DNA of 56,818 nt, taken from contig NZ_JAKEVD010000031.1 of assembly GCF_022398325.1 (NCBI RefSeq), positions 1 through 56,818 on the forward strand. The letters run 5' to 3'. This document shows, piece after piece, positions 8,531-17,714 of this stretch. This DNA comes from Shewanella sp. Isolate13. GTDB taxonomy: Bacteria; Pseudomonadota; Gammaproteobacteria; Enterobacterales; Shewanellaceae. Below the pieces are notes generated by a model, which saw only the letters and a list, made by a program, of their open reading frames with translations, did not search any database and was not told where the DNA came from. Each line of letters begins with the position of its first letter. Position 1 is the stretch's first letter. Made by a program: the position numbers and the translations under genes.

Positions 8531-10010
8531 GGCTGACTCCCGGTACCGTTAAGATGGTTTTTGCCAACTCATAGAGGGGTTGTGGATAGAGGAATAAAAT
8601 AAGGCAACCTAAGGTGGTGATGGTGATCGCGATTAATGACACCAGCGGTGCCTCCTTGATCCCAGCTTTTGCCACAGGCTGATCTTTGCCAGAGAAAAAG
8701 GCATGGTATGGAATAGGCAGCAGATAGGCGATATTGAGCAGTGAGCTGACCATTAGTACCATCATAATGACCCAATGCTCGGTTTCCATCGTGCCCATCA
8801 ACAGGTACCACTTGCTCCATGTGCCACCAGCGGGTGGGACACCGATGATACTCAGGCTAGCAATAAAAAAGGCCGCCATGGTGACAGGCATAGCAAAGCC
8901 TAGGCCGCGCATCTCACTCACTTTGGATTTATGGCTTGCCACCAGAATGGCGCCGGCACAAAAGAACAGGGTGATTTTGCCAAAGGCGTGGGTGGCAATG
9001 TGCATCGAGCTTCCGATCACCCCAGATGAGGTGGCCAGCAGTGCGCCTATGGTGATGTAACCCAGCTGACTCACCGTCGAGTAGGCGAGTCGCGCCTTTA
9101 GGTTGTCTTGGCGCATCGCCACGATGGAGGCCAGCAATACCGATGCCGCCGCTAAATAGAGTAGAAACTCGGTCGTTGGCAGCGTTGGCAGTAGCTCGAT
9201 ACCAAAGATAAACACACAAACTTTTAAGACGGTGAATACCCCAGCCTTGACCACAGCTACAGCATGTAGCAGGGCGCTCACCGGTGTTGGCGCCACCATA
9301 GCGGCGGGTAGCCAGCGATGGAACGGCATGATTGCGGCTTTACCAATACCAAACACAAACAGTACCAGTATGGCGCCCAGCAAACTGGTATCCACATCGG
9401 TGTGAAATACGCCGCCAGGTTTAAAGTCCAAGGTGCCTGATACAAACCAGGTCAAGACAATCGCCAGCAGGAAGAAGGCGATGGAGGTGCCGATTAAAAT
9501 GCCTAAGTAGACTCGTCCACCTTGCTTGGCCTTTTCAGTGCCTGCGTGGGTCACTAAAGGATAGGTGGACAGGGTCAACACTTCGTAGAAGATAAAGAGT
9601 GTGAATAGGTTGGCCGAAAATGCCAGCCCCATAACAGCACTTATGGCTAGCGCGAAGCAGAGGTAAAAGCGAGTTTGATTCTCCTCGCCGTGGCCACGCA
9701 TATACCCTATGGCATAAAGGGTGGTAATGAGCCAGAGGAAGCTAGCAATTAAGGCGAACAGCATCCCTAAGGGCTCGACAACAAAACTCATAGCCAAACC
9801 TGGCATCAGATCCCACCAAAACACCTCGATAGATGCGCCGGCACTAAGCCCTTGATATAGGTTTATCACACAGAAAAGGACCACAAGGCTGATGCTTATC
9901 GTTACAGCCTCACGGAGATTGGGGTGCTTTCCCGTTGCCCAGATCGCCAGTGTCGCGACCAGAGGCAAGATAATGGTTAGCTGCAGCAACAGCTCCAAAG
10001 ATAGATTCAT
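8520..10010 (-). CDS. Mrp antiporter-type subunit D (second)
   Basis: 496 residues, Proton_antipo_M family. Conserved ion-path residues: Glu 143 (FIFYEVLTLSTYP), Lys 224 (GIGKAAIMPFHRWLPAAM), His 249 and Lys 255 (LLHAVAVVKAG). The H-x-x-x-x-x-K arrangement in that last helix is like MrpA and NuoL, so this subunit may do the job of the N-terminal part of MrpA, which has no separate gene here. It overlaps the preceding gene by four bases (ATGA), a sign of translational coupling. Inner membrane. Confidence 0.85.
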   Translation of the reverse strand: MNLSLELLLQLTIILPLVATLAIWATGKHPNLREAVTISISLVVLFCVINLYQGLSAGASIEVFWWDLMPGLAMSFVVEPLGMLFALIASFLWLITTLYAIGYMRGHGEENQTRFYLCFALAISAVMGLAFSANLFTLFIFYEVLTLSTYPLVTHAGTEKAKQGGRVYLGILIGTSIAFFLLAIVLTWFVSGTLDFKPGGVFHTDVDTSLLGAILVLFVFGIGKAAIMPFHRWLPAAMVAPTPVSALLHAVAVVKAGVFTVLKVCVFIFGIELLPTLPTTEFLLYLAAASVLLASIVAMRQDNLKARLAYSTVSQLGYITIGALLATSSGVIGSSMHIATHAFGKITLFFCAGAILVASHKSKVSEMRGLGFAMPVTMAAFFIASLSIIGVPPAGGTWSKWYLLMGTMETEHWVIMMVLMVSSLLNIAYLLPIPYHAFFSGKDQPVAKAGIKEAPLVSLIAITITTLGCLILFLYPQPLYELAKTILTVPGVSHGH

Positions 10011-11485
10011 GGGTTAATTCCAAACAAACTTTGAGAGGCCGCCTGTGCCACCTGCACACTAAGGCGGGTATCGATGCCAAAATAGATGTTGGCCAGTACC
10101 AGTGCCCAAATTGGCGCGAGGAAGGTCCAAGGGGCTTCCTTGACTGGTTCACGACCCGGCAACGGCGGCTTGAAGTAGGCTGTTTCAACGATTCGCCATA
10201 TATAAACGACTGCCAGCAGTGATCCCAGCAGTACTAACACTGCCACTGGCCACATACCCACTTCAATCGCAGCAAGGAGTAGATACCACTTGCTGATAAA
10301 CCCGACAGTCAGCGGCACGCCAATCAAACTTAATCCGCCTACCACTATGGCTGCCATGGTGAGCGGCATCTGGCGTCCTAGCCCTTGGAATTGGCTAAGT
10401 TGTACGCTGCCGATGCGGTACATCACCGCGCCTAACGCCAAAAACAGCGCGCTCTTCATTAAGGCGTGATTAAACAGGTGCAACAGGGTCGCCATAAGCC
10501 CTGTGCTGGTGTCGATGGCATAACCAATGATCATATAGCCAACCTGAGCGATGCTCGAATAGGCAAAGATATGTTTTACATTGGTCTTATATATCGCCGC
10601 CGTGGAAGCGGCGAATATGCCAACCAGCCCGAGAACCATAAATAAGTTCTGCAGAGGGAGGATGGAGAAGGACAGCTCGATACCAAATATCGTATAGGTG
10701 ATGCGGATCAGTAGATAAACTGCCACTTTAGTCGCCGTGGCAGCGAGAAAAGCAGTCACGATTGAAGGGGCATAGGCGTAGGCATTAGGTAACCACAGAT
10801 GCAGTGGGAACAGTGCCAACTTTAAACAGACCCCGACGATCAAGAAGGCAAATGCGGCAAATAGGGTGCGTGTTTGCTCAACCTCGGGTAGTCGATTGGC
10901 GAGATCATCCATATTTAGCGTGCCCGTCATTTGATAGAGCAGGCCGACGCCGATTAGGATAAAGGTCGCACCGATAGTCCCCATGATCAGATATTGATAA
11001 GCGGCCCAAAGAGCGCGTCTATCCTTGCCCAAAGCAATCAGCGCGTAGCCCGATAGCGAGGAGATCTCTAAAAATACGAATACATTAAACAGATCGCCTG
11101 TGGCAACGATGCCGAACATGCCCGTCAATGACAGTAGGTAAAGGCTATAAAACAGGGTGTGACGATCTTTAGGCAGCTCTTTTTGAAGACTGGTTTGTGC
11201 TGCAAACAGGACGATTGTACTAATAGTAGAGATGATCAGCAGTAAAAGGGCATTGAGCTCATCGATGCGATATTCGATCCCCCAAGGCGCATCCCAGCCG
11301 CCGAGTTGATAGATAATGGTGCCAGAGCTCATCACCTGTTGCAGTAGGGCTATACTGGTTAGGCAAGAAAAGCCGCTCACTAAGAGGGCAAACAGCCACA
11401 CCAGTCTGGAGCGGTCAAGGAACCAGCATAGCGGCGCTGCCATCAGTGGCACAACGACTTGTAAAATAGGCAGATGGGCTAACAC
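10007..11485 (-). CDS. mrpD: Mrp antiporter subunit D (first)
   Basis: 492 residues, Proton_antipo_M family, the closest of the three to standard MrpD. Ion-path residues: Glu 140 (FVFLEISSLSGYAL), Lys 222 (CLKLALFPLHLWLPNAYAYAP) and Lys 253 (TATKVAVYLL). Later, LFNHALMKSALFL carries the second-half lysine. Start is GTG 11485, which overlaps the mrpC stop by seven bases and has GAGG about ten bases upstream. Part of a multi-subunit Na+(or K+)/H+ antiporter in the inner membrane. Confidence 0.88.
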   Translation of the reverse strand: MLAHLPILQVVVPLMAAPLCWFLDRSRLVWLFALLVSGFSCLTSIALLQQVMSSGTIIYQLGGWDAPWGIEYRIDELNALLLLIISTISTIVLFAAQTSLQKELPKDRHTLFYSLYLLSLTGMFGIVATGDLFNVFVFLEISSLSGYALIALGKDRRALWAAYQYLIMGTIGATFILIGVGLLYQMTGTLNMDDLANRLPEVEQTRTLFAAFAFLIVGVCLKLALFPLHLWLPNAYAYAPSIVTAFLAATATKVAVYLLIRITYTIFGIELSFSILPLQNLFMVLGLVGIFAASTAAIYKTNVKHIFAYSSIAQVGYMIIGYAIDTSTGLMATLLHLFNHALMKSALFLALGAVMYRIGSVQLSQFQGLGRQMPLTMAAIVVGGLSLIGVPLTVGFISKWYLLLAAIEVGMWPVAVLVLLGSLLAVVYIWRIVETAYFKPPLPGREPVKEAPWTFLAPIWALVLANIYFGIDTRLSVQVAQAASQSLFGINP

Positions 11486-11847
11486 TTTGAATTATCCTCG
11501 GTAAGCTGATCTTGGATTTGAATCTCATCTTCTTCTATAGAGCCATAAGCCTCTTTTATCCTTACGGCCAATGCGAGTCCTAGCGCAGTGGTTGCAATAC
11601 CGACCACAATCGCGGTGAGAATAAGCACATGGGGGAGAGGGTTAGAGTAACGGCTTACTCCTTCGGCCAAGATCGGCGCACTACCGCTATCGACATTGCC
11701 CATACTGATATAAAAGATGAAGACCGAGGTCTGAAAAATCGTTAAGCCAACCAGCTTTTTGATCAGGTTGCCATGGGCGATAACGATATAAAAACCGATC
11801 ATCATCAGCAACACCACGATCCAGTAGTTATAGAGTCCGAGTACCAT
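11479..11847 (-). CDS. mrpC: Mrp antiporter subunit C (NuoK-like)
   Basis: 122 residues with three membrane helices, the usual size of MrpC/NuoK. Typical features are the GNLIKKLVGLTIFQTSVFIFYI helix pair and SNPLPHVLILTAIVVGIATTALGLAL, which is the family signature PLPHALVLTAIVIGxAxTA. The C-terminus is an acidic tail. It starts one base inside the preceding gene's stop and is translated between mrpB and mrpD. Within the complex, subunit C contacts D-type subunits in the membrane domain. Confidence 0.9.
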   Translation of the reverse strand: MVLGLYNYWIVVLLMMIGFYIVIAHGNLIKKLVGLTIFQTSVFIFYISMGNVDSGSAPILAEGVSRYSNPLPHVLILTAIVVGIATTALGLALAVRIKEAYGSIEEDEIQIQDQLTEDNSKC

Positions 11848-12830
11848 TATCTCTCCTCACCGTTCTGTTGTGCTTCTCTGCGGCCTGCAAAGTTGAAAAA
11901 GATAATGATCATCACCGAGGCGACGGTGCAGCCCACTCCGAGTTCGATCAGCAGAATACCTAAGTGCTGGCCTGCAATCGGATCTTCGGCTAATACGTTA
12001 TAATCTAAGAAGTTACCGCCATTAAATAGCGAGACTACACCAACGCTGGCGTATAGCAGCAGTCCGATAGCTGCGAGCAGTTGGAACAGGGATAGGCTAA
12101 AGATCCGCTTGGCATTATCTAAGCCGAATAACATGGCATAGAGGATGATTGCTGCGGCAAAAATCACCCCTGCTTGGAACCCACCGCCAGGGCCAAAATC
12201 GCCATGGAACTGCACATAGAGTGCAAACAATAGGATGATAGGGATCAATGCTTTGCTAATCACGCGCAGCACGATATGTTGCTTATACATCTGCTCTTTG
12301 CCGGACTCTTCTACGAGGTAAGGTTTACGACGTTGCGGTAAGGTCAACAGTGACAACACCCCAATGCCAGCGGTAAAGATAACGGCTACCTCGCCTAAGG
12401 TGTCAAATGCTCGATAGCTCGCCAGTACCGAGGTGACAATATTAGGGACACCGACCTCCTGCATCGAATCATTGATGTAGCGAGGTGCGACATGTTGATG
12501 AACAGGGGCATCGAAACTGCCAAAGTAGGGCATATCTAAGGTGCCGTAAATTAGCATTCCACCTGTGATAAGTACCACAAGTAAAGCCAGTAAAGGTTTA
12601 TGGCGCTTAGGCGCCTCGGCTCGGCCTGTCATTGTGATGGCTGCCAGCATCAGTAAACCGGATATCCCCGCGCCCACAGAGGCTTCGGTAAAGGCCACAT
12701 CCACAGCATCTAATACAACAAAGAAGCTTGCGGATAGTAAGCCATAGATCCCCGTTAACATCACCACGGCCAACAGATCTTTTGTTCGAACAATGGCGAT
12801 AGCAATCACGACGAGAAAGCTTAATAGCAC
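11847..12830 (-). CDS. mrpB: Mrp subunit B fused to MrpA C-terminal-like domains
   Basis: 327 residues made of two parts. Residues 1-165 match the DUF4040/MbhD region and the following MbhE-like helices (FTEASVGAGISGLLMLAAI; RAFDTLGEVAVIFTAGIGVL), which in classical systems form the C-terminus of MrpA. Residues about 185-310 are the MnhB domain with the hallmark FHGDFGPGGGFQAGV. The fusion explains how the operon can lack a full-length mrpA. Start is GTG 12830; an ATG is not available in frame nearby and the ribosome site is weak, so the exact start is open. It lies eight bases after mrpG. Confidence 0.88.
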   Translation of the reverse strand: MLLSFLVVIAIAIVRTKDLLAVVMLTGIYGLLSASFFVVLDAVDVAFTEASVGAGISGLLMLAAITMTGRAEAPKRHKPLLALLVVLITGGMLIYGTLDMPYFGSFDAPVHQHVAPRYINDSMQEVGVPNIVTSVLASYRAFDTLGEVAVIFTAGIGVLSLLTLPQRRKPYLVEESGKEQMYKQHIVLRVISKALIPIILLFALYVQFHGDFGPGGGFQAGVIFAAAIILYAMLFGLDNAKRIFSLSLFQLLAAIGLLLYASVGVVSLFNGGNFLDYNVLAEDPIAGQHLGILLIELGVGCTVASVMIIIFFNFAGRREAQQNGEER

Positions 12831-12838
12831 GACATCAA

Positions 12839-13180
12839 CTAAGGTTTCGATGGCTTGTTCCCTCCCTTGTTGGTTGGCTCGTAGAGCACTGGATCCAAGT
12901 TGTTACGCAGGGCGGCTTTGGCCAGAGCATGACTTGCTGCGGGGTTAATCAATAGTGTGAACAGTAAGATCATCATCAACTTAAGTAGTACCACCCCATG
13001 AGGGGGTTGTAGCATTAGGCCGATGAGGATCATTCCAGCCCCTAAGGTGTCGGTGACGCCTACTGCGTGCATGCGAGTATAAAAATCTGGGAAGCGCAAG
13101 ATGCCAATACCGCCGGATAGACATAGAAAACTACCGAGCAGCAAACAAAAGCCACTAGCGATCTCGAGTAAGAGATTCAT
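12839..13180 (-). CDS. mrpG: Mrp antiporter subunit G
   Basis: 113 residues, three membrane helices, PhaG/MnhG/YufB family. The signature GGIGILRFPDFYTRMHAVGVTDTLG is present, followed by a second helix pair and a short basic tail. It overlaps mrpF by four bases. It is a small structural subunit of the Mrp membrane complex. Confidence 0.92.
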   Translation of the reverse strand: MNLLLEIASGFCLLLGSFLCLSGGIGILRFPDFYTRMHAVGVTDTLGAGMILIGLMLQPPHGVVLLKLMMILLFTLLINPAASHALAKAALRNNLDPVLYEPTNKGGNKPSKP

Positions 13181-13476
13181 CGTTTGTCCTTCTTGATTGA
13201 TGCTGCCTCTGGACGCTGGTGATTAAATTCAGCAGAGTCAGAAAAGCGCAGTACGCCGATAACACTGATAAAGTTGATTAGGGCGTATACGAGGGCGATA
13301 TCCAAAAATTCGGGCCGTCCCATTAGAAAGCCCAGTACAGAGATCAGTAGCACCGTTTTGGTGCCAAACATATTGAACGCTAAGATCCGGTCATATAGTG
13401 TGGGCCCCGCTATGCAGCGAATGATAGCGAGGAGCATGACAACGAGAATTGCGATAGTGGCTGCAGTTAACATCAT
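13177..13476 (-). CDS. mrpF: Mrp antiporter subunit F
   Basis: 99 residues, three membrane helices, MrpF/PhaF family. The family segment IAGPTLYDRILAFNMFGTKTVLLI is followed by the second helix and FLDIALVYALINFISVIGVLRF. It overlaps both neighbours by four bases (ATGA), so E, F and G are translationally coupled. Part of the inner-membrane cation/proton antiporter. Confidence 0.92.
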   Translation of the reverse strand: MMLTAATIAILVVMLLAIIRCIAGPTLYDRILAFNMFGTKTVLLISVLGFLMGRPEFLDIALVYALINFISVIGVLRFSDSAEFNHQRPEAASIKKDKR

Positions 13477-14006
13477 TTTTCCAATTCAGTGACCCGGCGA
13501 TCCATTTTGCCGGCTTTTAAGGTATCGATATTTTCCTTGCTCAAGGCGTGGATGATGACTTGATCATCGACTAAGCCCACCGCGACAGTACCCGGCGTTA
13601 AGGTAATGGAGTTGGCGTAGATAACCTTGGTGAGATCTGTACTCTGAGTGGCGTCTATGGTGGCAAGAGTCGGCGAGATACTGCTATTGCCAAGCCAAAT
13701 CTGTTTAACCACAGAGATATTGGCGATGACGATCTCTTTTGCTAGCCATAACATGTAGCCGGGCATTTTAGCTGAAAGGTGAATGGGCAGAGACTCCTGG
13801 TCGACCACATCCATCCTGTGTGCAATATAGAGGACTAGCAGGATAGAGCCGCCCCCCAGTGATAGCAGTAGTGGATTGCTGTAATTTGAGTTAATCCACC
13901 AAAAGAGAGACAGGATTAAGCAGAGGCCAAGTGTATGGCTCGGCAATAACTTGGGTTTCTTGTCGGGGGTTAATTTATCTAATATTTTGTCTTCATTGAT
14001 GCTCAT
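13473..14006 (-). CDS. mrpE: Mrp antiporter subunit E
   Basis: 177 residues, MnhE family: two N-terminal membrane helices, then a cytoplasmic domain with SITLTPGTVAVGL near residue 135, which is the family hallmark (SITLTPGT). ATG 14006 is chosen because GGTGAG lies six to seven bases upstream. A longer frame to 14066 has no such site. It is the first gene of the operon, and only 86 bases separate it from the upstream Rap1a/Tai-like gene on the same strand, with no clear terminator, so some read-through is possible. Confidence 0.9.
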   Translation of the reverse strand: MSINEDKILDKLTPDKKPKLLPSHTLGLCLILSLFWWINSNYSNPLLLSLGGGSILLVLYIAHRMDVVDQESLPIHLSAKMPGYMLWLAKEIVIANISVVKQIWLGNSSISPTLATIDATQSTDLTKVIYANSITLTPGTVAVGLVDDQVIIHALSKENIDTLKAGKMDRRVTELEK

Positions 14007-14092
14007 TTTTTTCTCACCTTTACCAATAGGTTTATTGGGTTGGCTAGGCAGCACATGTAGTGCCATTACTGCTATCTATGGCTTTCAGTGGT

Positions 14093-14524
14093 TTATGAAC
14101 ATGAAGATTCCATTGCGAGAGCATTGAATATTTGTGAGTGTAACAACTGCATTGAGTCTATTGGATACGACAAATGTCCAACAAGGCGTTCTGCTAACTG
14201 CTCAGTACTTACATCTTTAGGTAGACATAATTGGACTGGCTTCTCCTCCGAAGTCACTTTTCCGACTCTGGTTCGGTAGGCTCTATCTAAAAATGCGCCC
14301 GATGTTTCATGCAAGACATAATTGGGTTTAGCGGTTAAGGAGCCGGCCAGAAATCCCTGAATATAGTAAACACAGGCGTTTGCTGGGAGTGCTTCAGGCG
14401 CATTCTTAAGTGACATACAAGACTCGAGTACTGCTCGTTCCTCATCTGTCGGTTCAGTAGAGCCTGCAAGTAATGAAAAAGATAGCGTTAATGTTAGTAA
14501 TATTAATAACTGACTGCTCTTCAT
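14093..14524 (-). CDS. Rap1a/Tai-like periplasmic protein
   Basis: About 143 residues with a signal peptide (MKSSQLLILLTLTLSFSLLAG). Four or more cysteines and the segment ACVYYIQGFLAG, then QLCLPKDVSTEQLAERLVGHL, resemble the Rap1a/Tai domain of type VI secretion immunity proteins (C-x-x-Y-I-x-G-F, then C-x-P). Many members are orphan periplasmic proteins without a cognate effector, and no effector is in this window. ATG 14524 is preceded by GAGGAA at six bases. It lies 86 bases upstream of mrpE, but a functional link is not indicated. Confidence 0.65.
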   Translation of the reverse strand: MKSSQLLILLTLTLSFSLLAGSTEPTDEERAVLESCMSLKNAPEALPANACVYYIQGFLAGSLTAKPNYVLHETSGAFLDRAYRTRVGKVTSEEKPVQLCLPKDVSTEQLAERLVGHLSYPIDSMQLLHSQIFNALAMESSCS

Positions 14525-15689
14525 TTTTAGTTCCTCATTTATATGTGACTTATTCGAGTACAACTAGCTCGAGAGTCATAAATAAATCGTAAGCAGAAAT
14601 TGTTATATTATTGACAAGTCGAATGTCGTAATCGCCAGTGACCTGCTTTAGTATATTAACGTCTTTACTCTATCCGCCTTTAACCTAGCTATATCGCTTG
14701 TGATCGCCAGCCTATAGAGAGGTTTACTATTAGATTTATTATTCATCCCTACTGAGAACTCATATTTTTATTGTTAGCTATAGTCACTCACTGACCTTTA
14801 CAGTTAAGAGTAAATGGCTGGTCAGTGTAAACTCGAATATTGTTGCCATATTGTTCGGGAATAACGATCTATTGTTATAAGTGATTGTTTTTTCAGTGTC
14901 AACAGTTTGTTGTAAGTGCTTGTTTTATGTGGGTGGCGTAATAATTAAGTTTCAATTTATGTTAAGTTAAGCTTGTTTGAAGCTATTTTTAAGATTATTT
15001 TAAGCTTGCTGGTGAGGTAATTTGTCAATCGAATGGCATTTTTGCTTAAGGCGTTGCATACCTATATGGCGAGTTTTAATTTGAATATTTTAGGTTTGAT
15101 AATTGTTTTATTGCGAATTTAGCATAATAAATATGACGCCATAGCGAATAGCATCAGTGAATGGCATATATTGGAGTTAATACTCGGGACTTGATTAATT
15201 CTGAAGATGAAGATTGTTAGGTGTAAGCCTAAAAGCAGGTAAGTTAACGGGAAAGATTTTATAGAGTGAGCAGATGATAAATGTAGTTATAAGCTTCAAA
15301 TTATAATCAAGGATATTCACGCACACATACTGCGCCCACTGTTTTATTCAAATAGATAGTCATCCTATGAGGTGTTTTTACGCTTTCTTTACCTGCTACC
15401 TCATGGATGCACTCTTAACTCTCACTTTTTCAATTTAGCTTGTCGATCAATGACTGTTCTATCGCGGACTCGATTAATACTTGTTATAACTATCGCTCCG
15501 AGCAAGGCAACCGTTACATCATCTTGGAGCAAGCGGGTCGATTCTATTTTTCAGGGTTCTAGTGGTGAAAACCCATTGCAGTAACTCATTGCTAAAAATT
15601 AATGCTTTTGCTAAAGCCACTCTTATCTCACCCATGATGGATAATGGCTGGCTTTCTTATGTTTAACCTTTGTCATCTTAAGGGCAGTT
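14525..15689. other. Long AT-rich gap, no gene recognised
   Basis: About 1.16 kb without a convincing gene. A 70-codon frame at 15372-15584 lacks a ribosome site and family resemblance. No tRNA, terminator or inserted element was recognised. The low GC content and loss of coding signal suggest decayed foreign DNA or an undetected RNA gene. Confidence 0.45.
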
Positions 15690-16928
15690 ATGTTGAAAGA
15701 GTGGTTTTGGCTTTTTAAAAAGATAAAGTCGAATGAGCAGTTTGGCGAATATCAGCCAGCATTACAAAATATGCTCGCTGCAGGGCAAGACATTCATGAG
15801 CGTGATGGTAAAGGGCGTAGCGCCTTAGAATATATTTTTGCGAAACCCTTCCCATGTGTTGAGCTGGTATCTTGGCTGCTTAACCAATCAAGTTTTGATC
15901 CGGCCAAAGAAGCAAGTCTCTATCCATACAGTGTTGATTTACCTAAGGGCCATTTCCAGCTCACTAAAGCCAATAACATGATGGATAAATTAGATGAGTT
16001 AATGCCATCGGCGCGTTGCGGTCTTGAAGATATTACTGAGAAAGCCCGTTTAGCTGAGCCCTATTTACGCTTGTTAGCTAAGTTTGAACAGGCAGGCTTA
16101 ACCAATCAATTTCAATCCGGTAGTGAGTTTTATATGCAAGCGTTTGCAAATAAGCGAGAAAGCTTAAAGCAGCTGCATGAGCTAGAAGCGCTGTTCGATG
16201 ACCTCTGCGTTGGATTTCATATGCTTGCAGCAGAGTATAGTAATGAATTCCAGAGTCGCATCGCTGGCGCCCCTTGGCTGCCCAGTCCTGACTCCGCTAG
16301 TGCTCGCGCTAATTTGGAGCTTATCGCCAATGATGAGAGCCTAAGGCTTGCCTTGCAGATTAACTTTGAAGAGTTACAAGGGCGTAATCCCGCCCTTCCA
16401 AGTAAAGGCTTACTGCAGGTTTATATTCAAGAGCCAGATGAGGGAGAAGAGCCAACGGGTCGCTGCGAAGCGATATTCTGGACGCAGGCCGATATGGAGA
16501 GCCTCAATTGGGTAGAATACCGAGACAGATCGATAACAGGGGACTATCTAGCGCCCTCGGGTTTCGACGTTAACCATCGCAGGAACGGCCAATACCCTCT
16601 TAGTTGGAAACCATATACTCAACTGCCAGCTTGTGAAGCTGATATTACTGCGGTTATCGACAAAAATAGCTTAGAAATCGATCCTGAACTTTATACCGAT
16701 TTGTACTATGACTATGGCTTAATGCCTCGGGTTGAAGCGCGCACACGGGAAGTCTTTACTGAAGAGGGAGCGTTCACTGAAGAGCCGTACCTGCCTGAAA
16801 ATCATATCGCTATCTTAAGCTATTTATATACAGACTTTGGAAGCAGTCTCTATAGTATTCCAGTCGATGCGCTAAGAGGGGATGAGACTGATTGGCGCCA
16901 GTTAACCCACACCTTTTGCAACGATTAA
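15690..16928 (+). CDS. Cytoplasmic protein, possibly DUF1963/YwqG-like
   Basis: 412 residues, no signal peptide or membrane helix. The N-terminal 60 residues (AAGQDIHERDGKGRSALEYIF) look like a single degenerate ankyrin repeat. The middle (GLLQVYIQEPDEGEEPTGRCEAIFW) recalls the LLQFFI strand of DUF1963/YwqG proteins, but the match is weak. The C-terminal third is rich in aromatic and acidic residues. DUF1963 proteins are sometimes found as immunity genes. It is a monocistronic unit with AAGGGCAG upstream of ATG 15690. The function is unknown. Confidence 0.55.
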   Translation: MLKEWFWLFKKIKSNEQFGEYQPALQNMLAAGQDIHERDGKGRSALEYIFAKPFPCVELVSWLLNQSSFDPAKEASLYPYSVDLPKGHFQLTKANNMMDKLDELMPSARCGLEDITEKARLAEPYLRLLAKFEQAGLTNQFQSGSEFYMQAFANKRESLKQLHELEALFDDLCVGFHMLAAEYSNEFQSRIAGAPWLPSPDSASARANLELIANDESLRLALQINFEELQGRNPALPSKGLLQVYIQEPDEGEEPTGRCEAIFWTQADMESLNWVEYRDRSITGDYLAPSGFDVNHRRNGQYPLSWKPYTQLPACEADITAVIDKNSLEIDPELYTDLYYDYGLMPRVEARTREVFTEEGAFTEEPYLPENHIAILSYLYTDFGSSLYSIPVDALRGDETDWRQLTHTFCND

Positions 16929-16963
16929 CACTGGACCAAAAGCAACACAGGTACATAGCTTTA

Positions 16964-17005
16964 GTGTGATCTGGTGTGTATTTGCATCACTGCGGATCAC
17001 ACCAG
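16964..17005. repeat. Nested inverted repeats after the YwqG-like gene
   Basis: Two overlapping perfect 8-bp pairs: GTGTGATC (16964) with GATCACAC (16995), and CTGGTGTG (16971) with CACACCAG (16998). They are mutually exclusive hairpins. There is no T run, so the site could be a 3' structure or an operator. Confidence 0.55.
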
Positions 17006-17210
17006 GGTTGAGCTAGCCACTTACTGAAAGTCACTCGCGGGTTATTGGTATTTTTAATGCTGGGCAAGGTTATTGCATTGAATATCGATACGGGGGATTC
17101 CATTTCAGGGCTTCACTAAAACTCTTATAAAAGCTTAGCAATACTTTGCTCGTTAATATGTATCCCATCAATTTAGTTATCAAGAACCATTAAATTTACT
17201 GGGGAATACT

Positions 17211-17645
17211 ATGAACTTAACTCAAGCATCTTTTACTAAAACACTGCTGTCTGCCATCGCTATTTTAATGGCTTCTGTGTCGGTCTCTATGCCTGCGCAA
17301 GCGGCGCCCTTACCCGTTGTGGTTGCAACCTTTAAATCAATCAACACTTCAATGCAGTTCCATACTGCACCTAAAGCATCCTTTAAGGCATCGAATGGTG
17401 TTGAGATTGCCATTCATATGCCACGTAGCTCTGATGATAACAGAATACTCATTATGGATAAGGACTGGTCTATTGTACCTAACCACTATACTACAGCTAA
17501 CCATATGGGAATTATTGAAGCGGCCTATGAGTACGCCCGTAGTGAAGGATTGAATGTTGAATTAAAAAAGGCTGATCAGTTTTATTATGATGGCAGCCAC
17601 GGCTTTGCTTATGAAGTTGAAGTTAAGGATGAAAGCAAAAGCTAA
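17211..17645 (+). CDS. Small secreted protein, unknown function
   Basis: 144 residues with a clear signal peptide cleaved after MPAQA (about residue 31). The mature protein of about 113 residues has no cysteine and no motif I recognise. It alternates short strands and one helix (MGIIEAAYEYARSEG). GGGGAA lies six bases upstream of ATG 17211. The gene stands alone and converges on the Imm11-like gene. Confidence 0.65.
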   Translation: MNLTQASFTKTLLSAIAILMASVSVSMPAQAAPLPVVVATFKSINTSMQFHTAPKASFKASNGVEIAIHMPRSSDDNRILIMDKDWSIVPNHYTTANHMGIIEAAYEYARSEGLNVELKKADQFYYDGSHGFAYEVEVKDESKS

Positions 17646-17714
17646 GCCTTGTTGTCCTAAGACTGGTGCTTCTCTTTTCATGATTTATAGATGATTAGGG
17701 GAGCTATAGCCTAG

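Noticed and set aside
15372..15584. 70-codon ORF in the large gap
   Set aside because: No ribosome binding site, no family resemblance, and an unusual composition; more likely chance.
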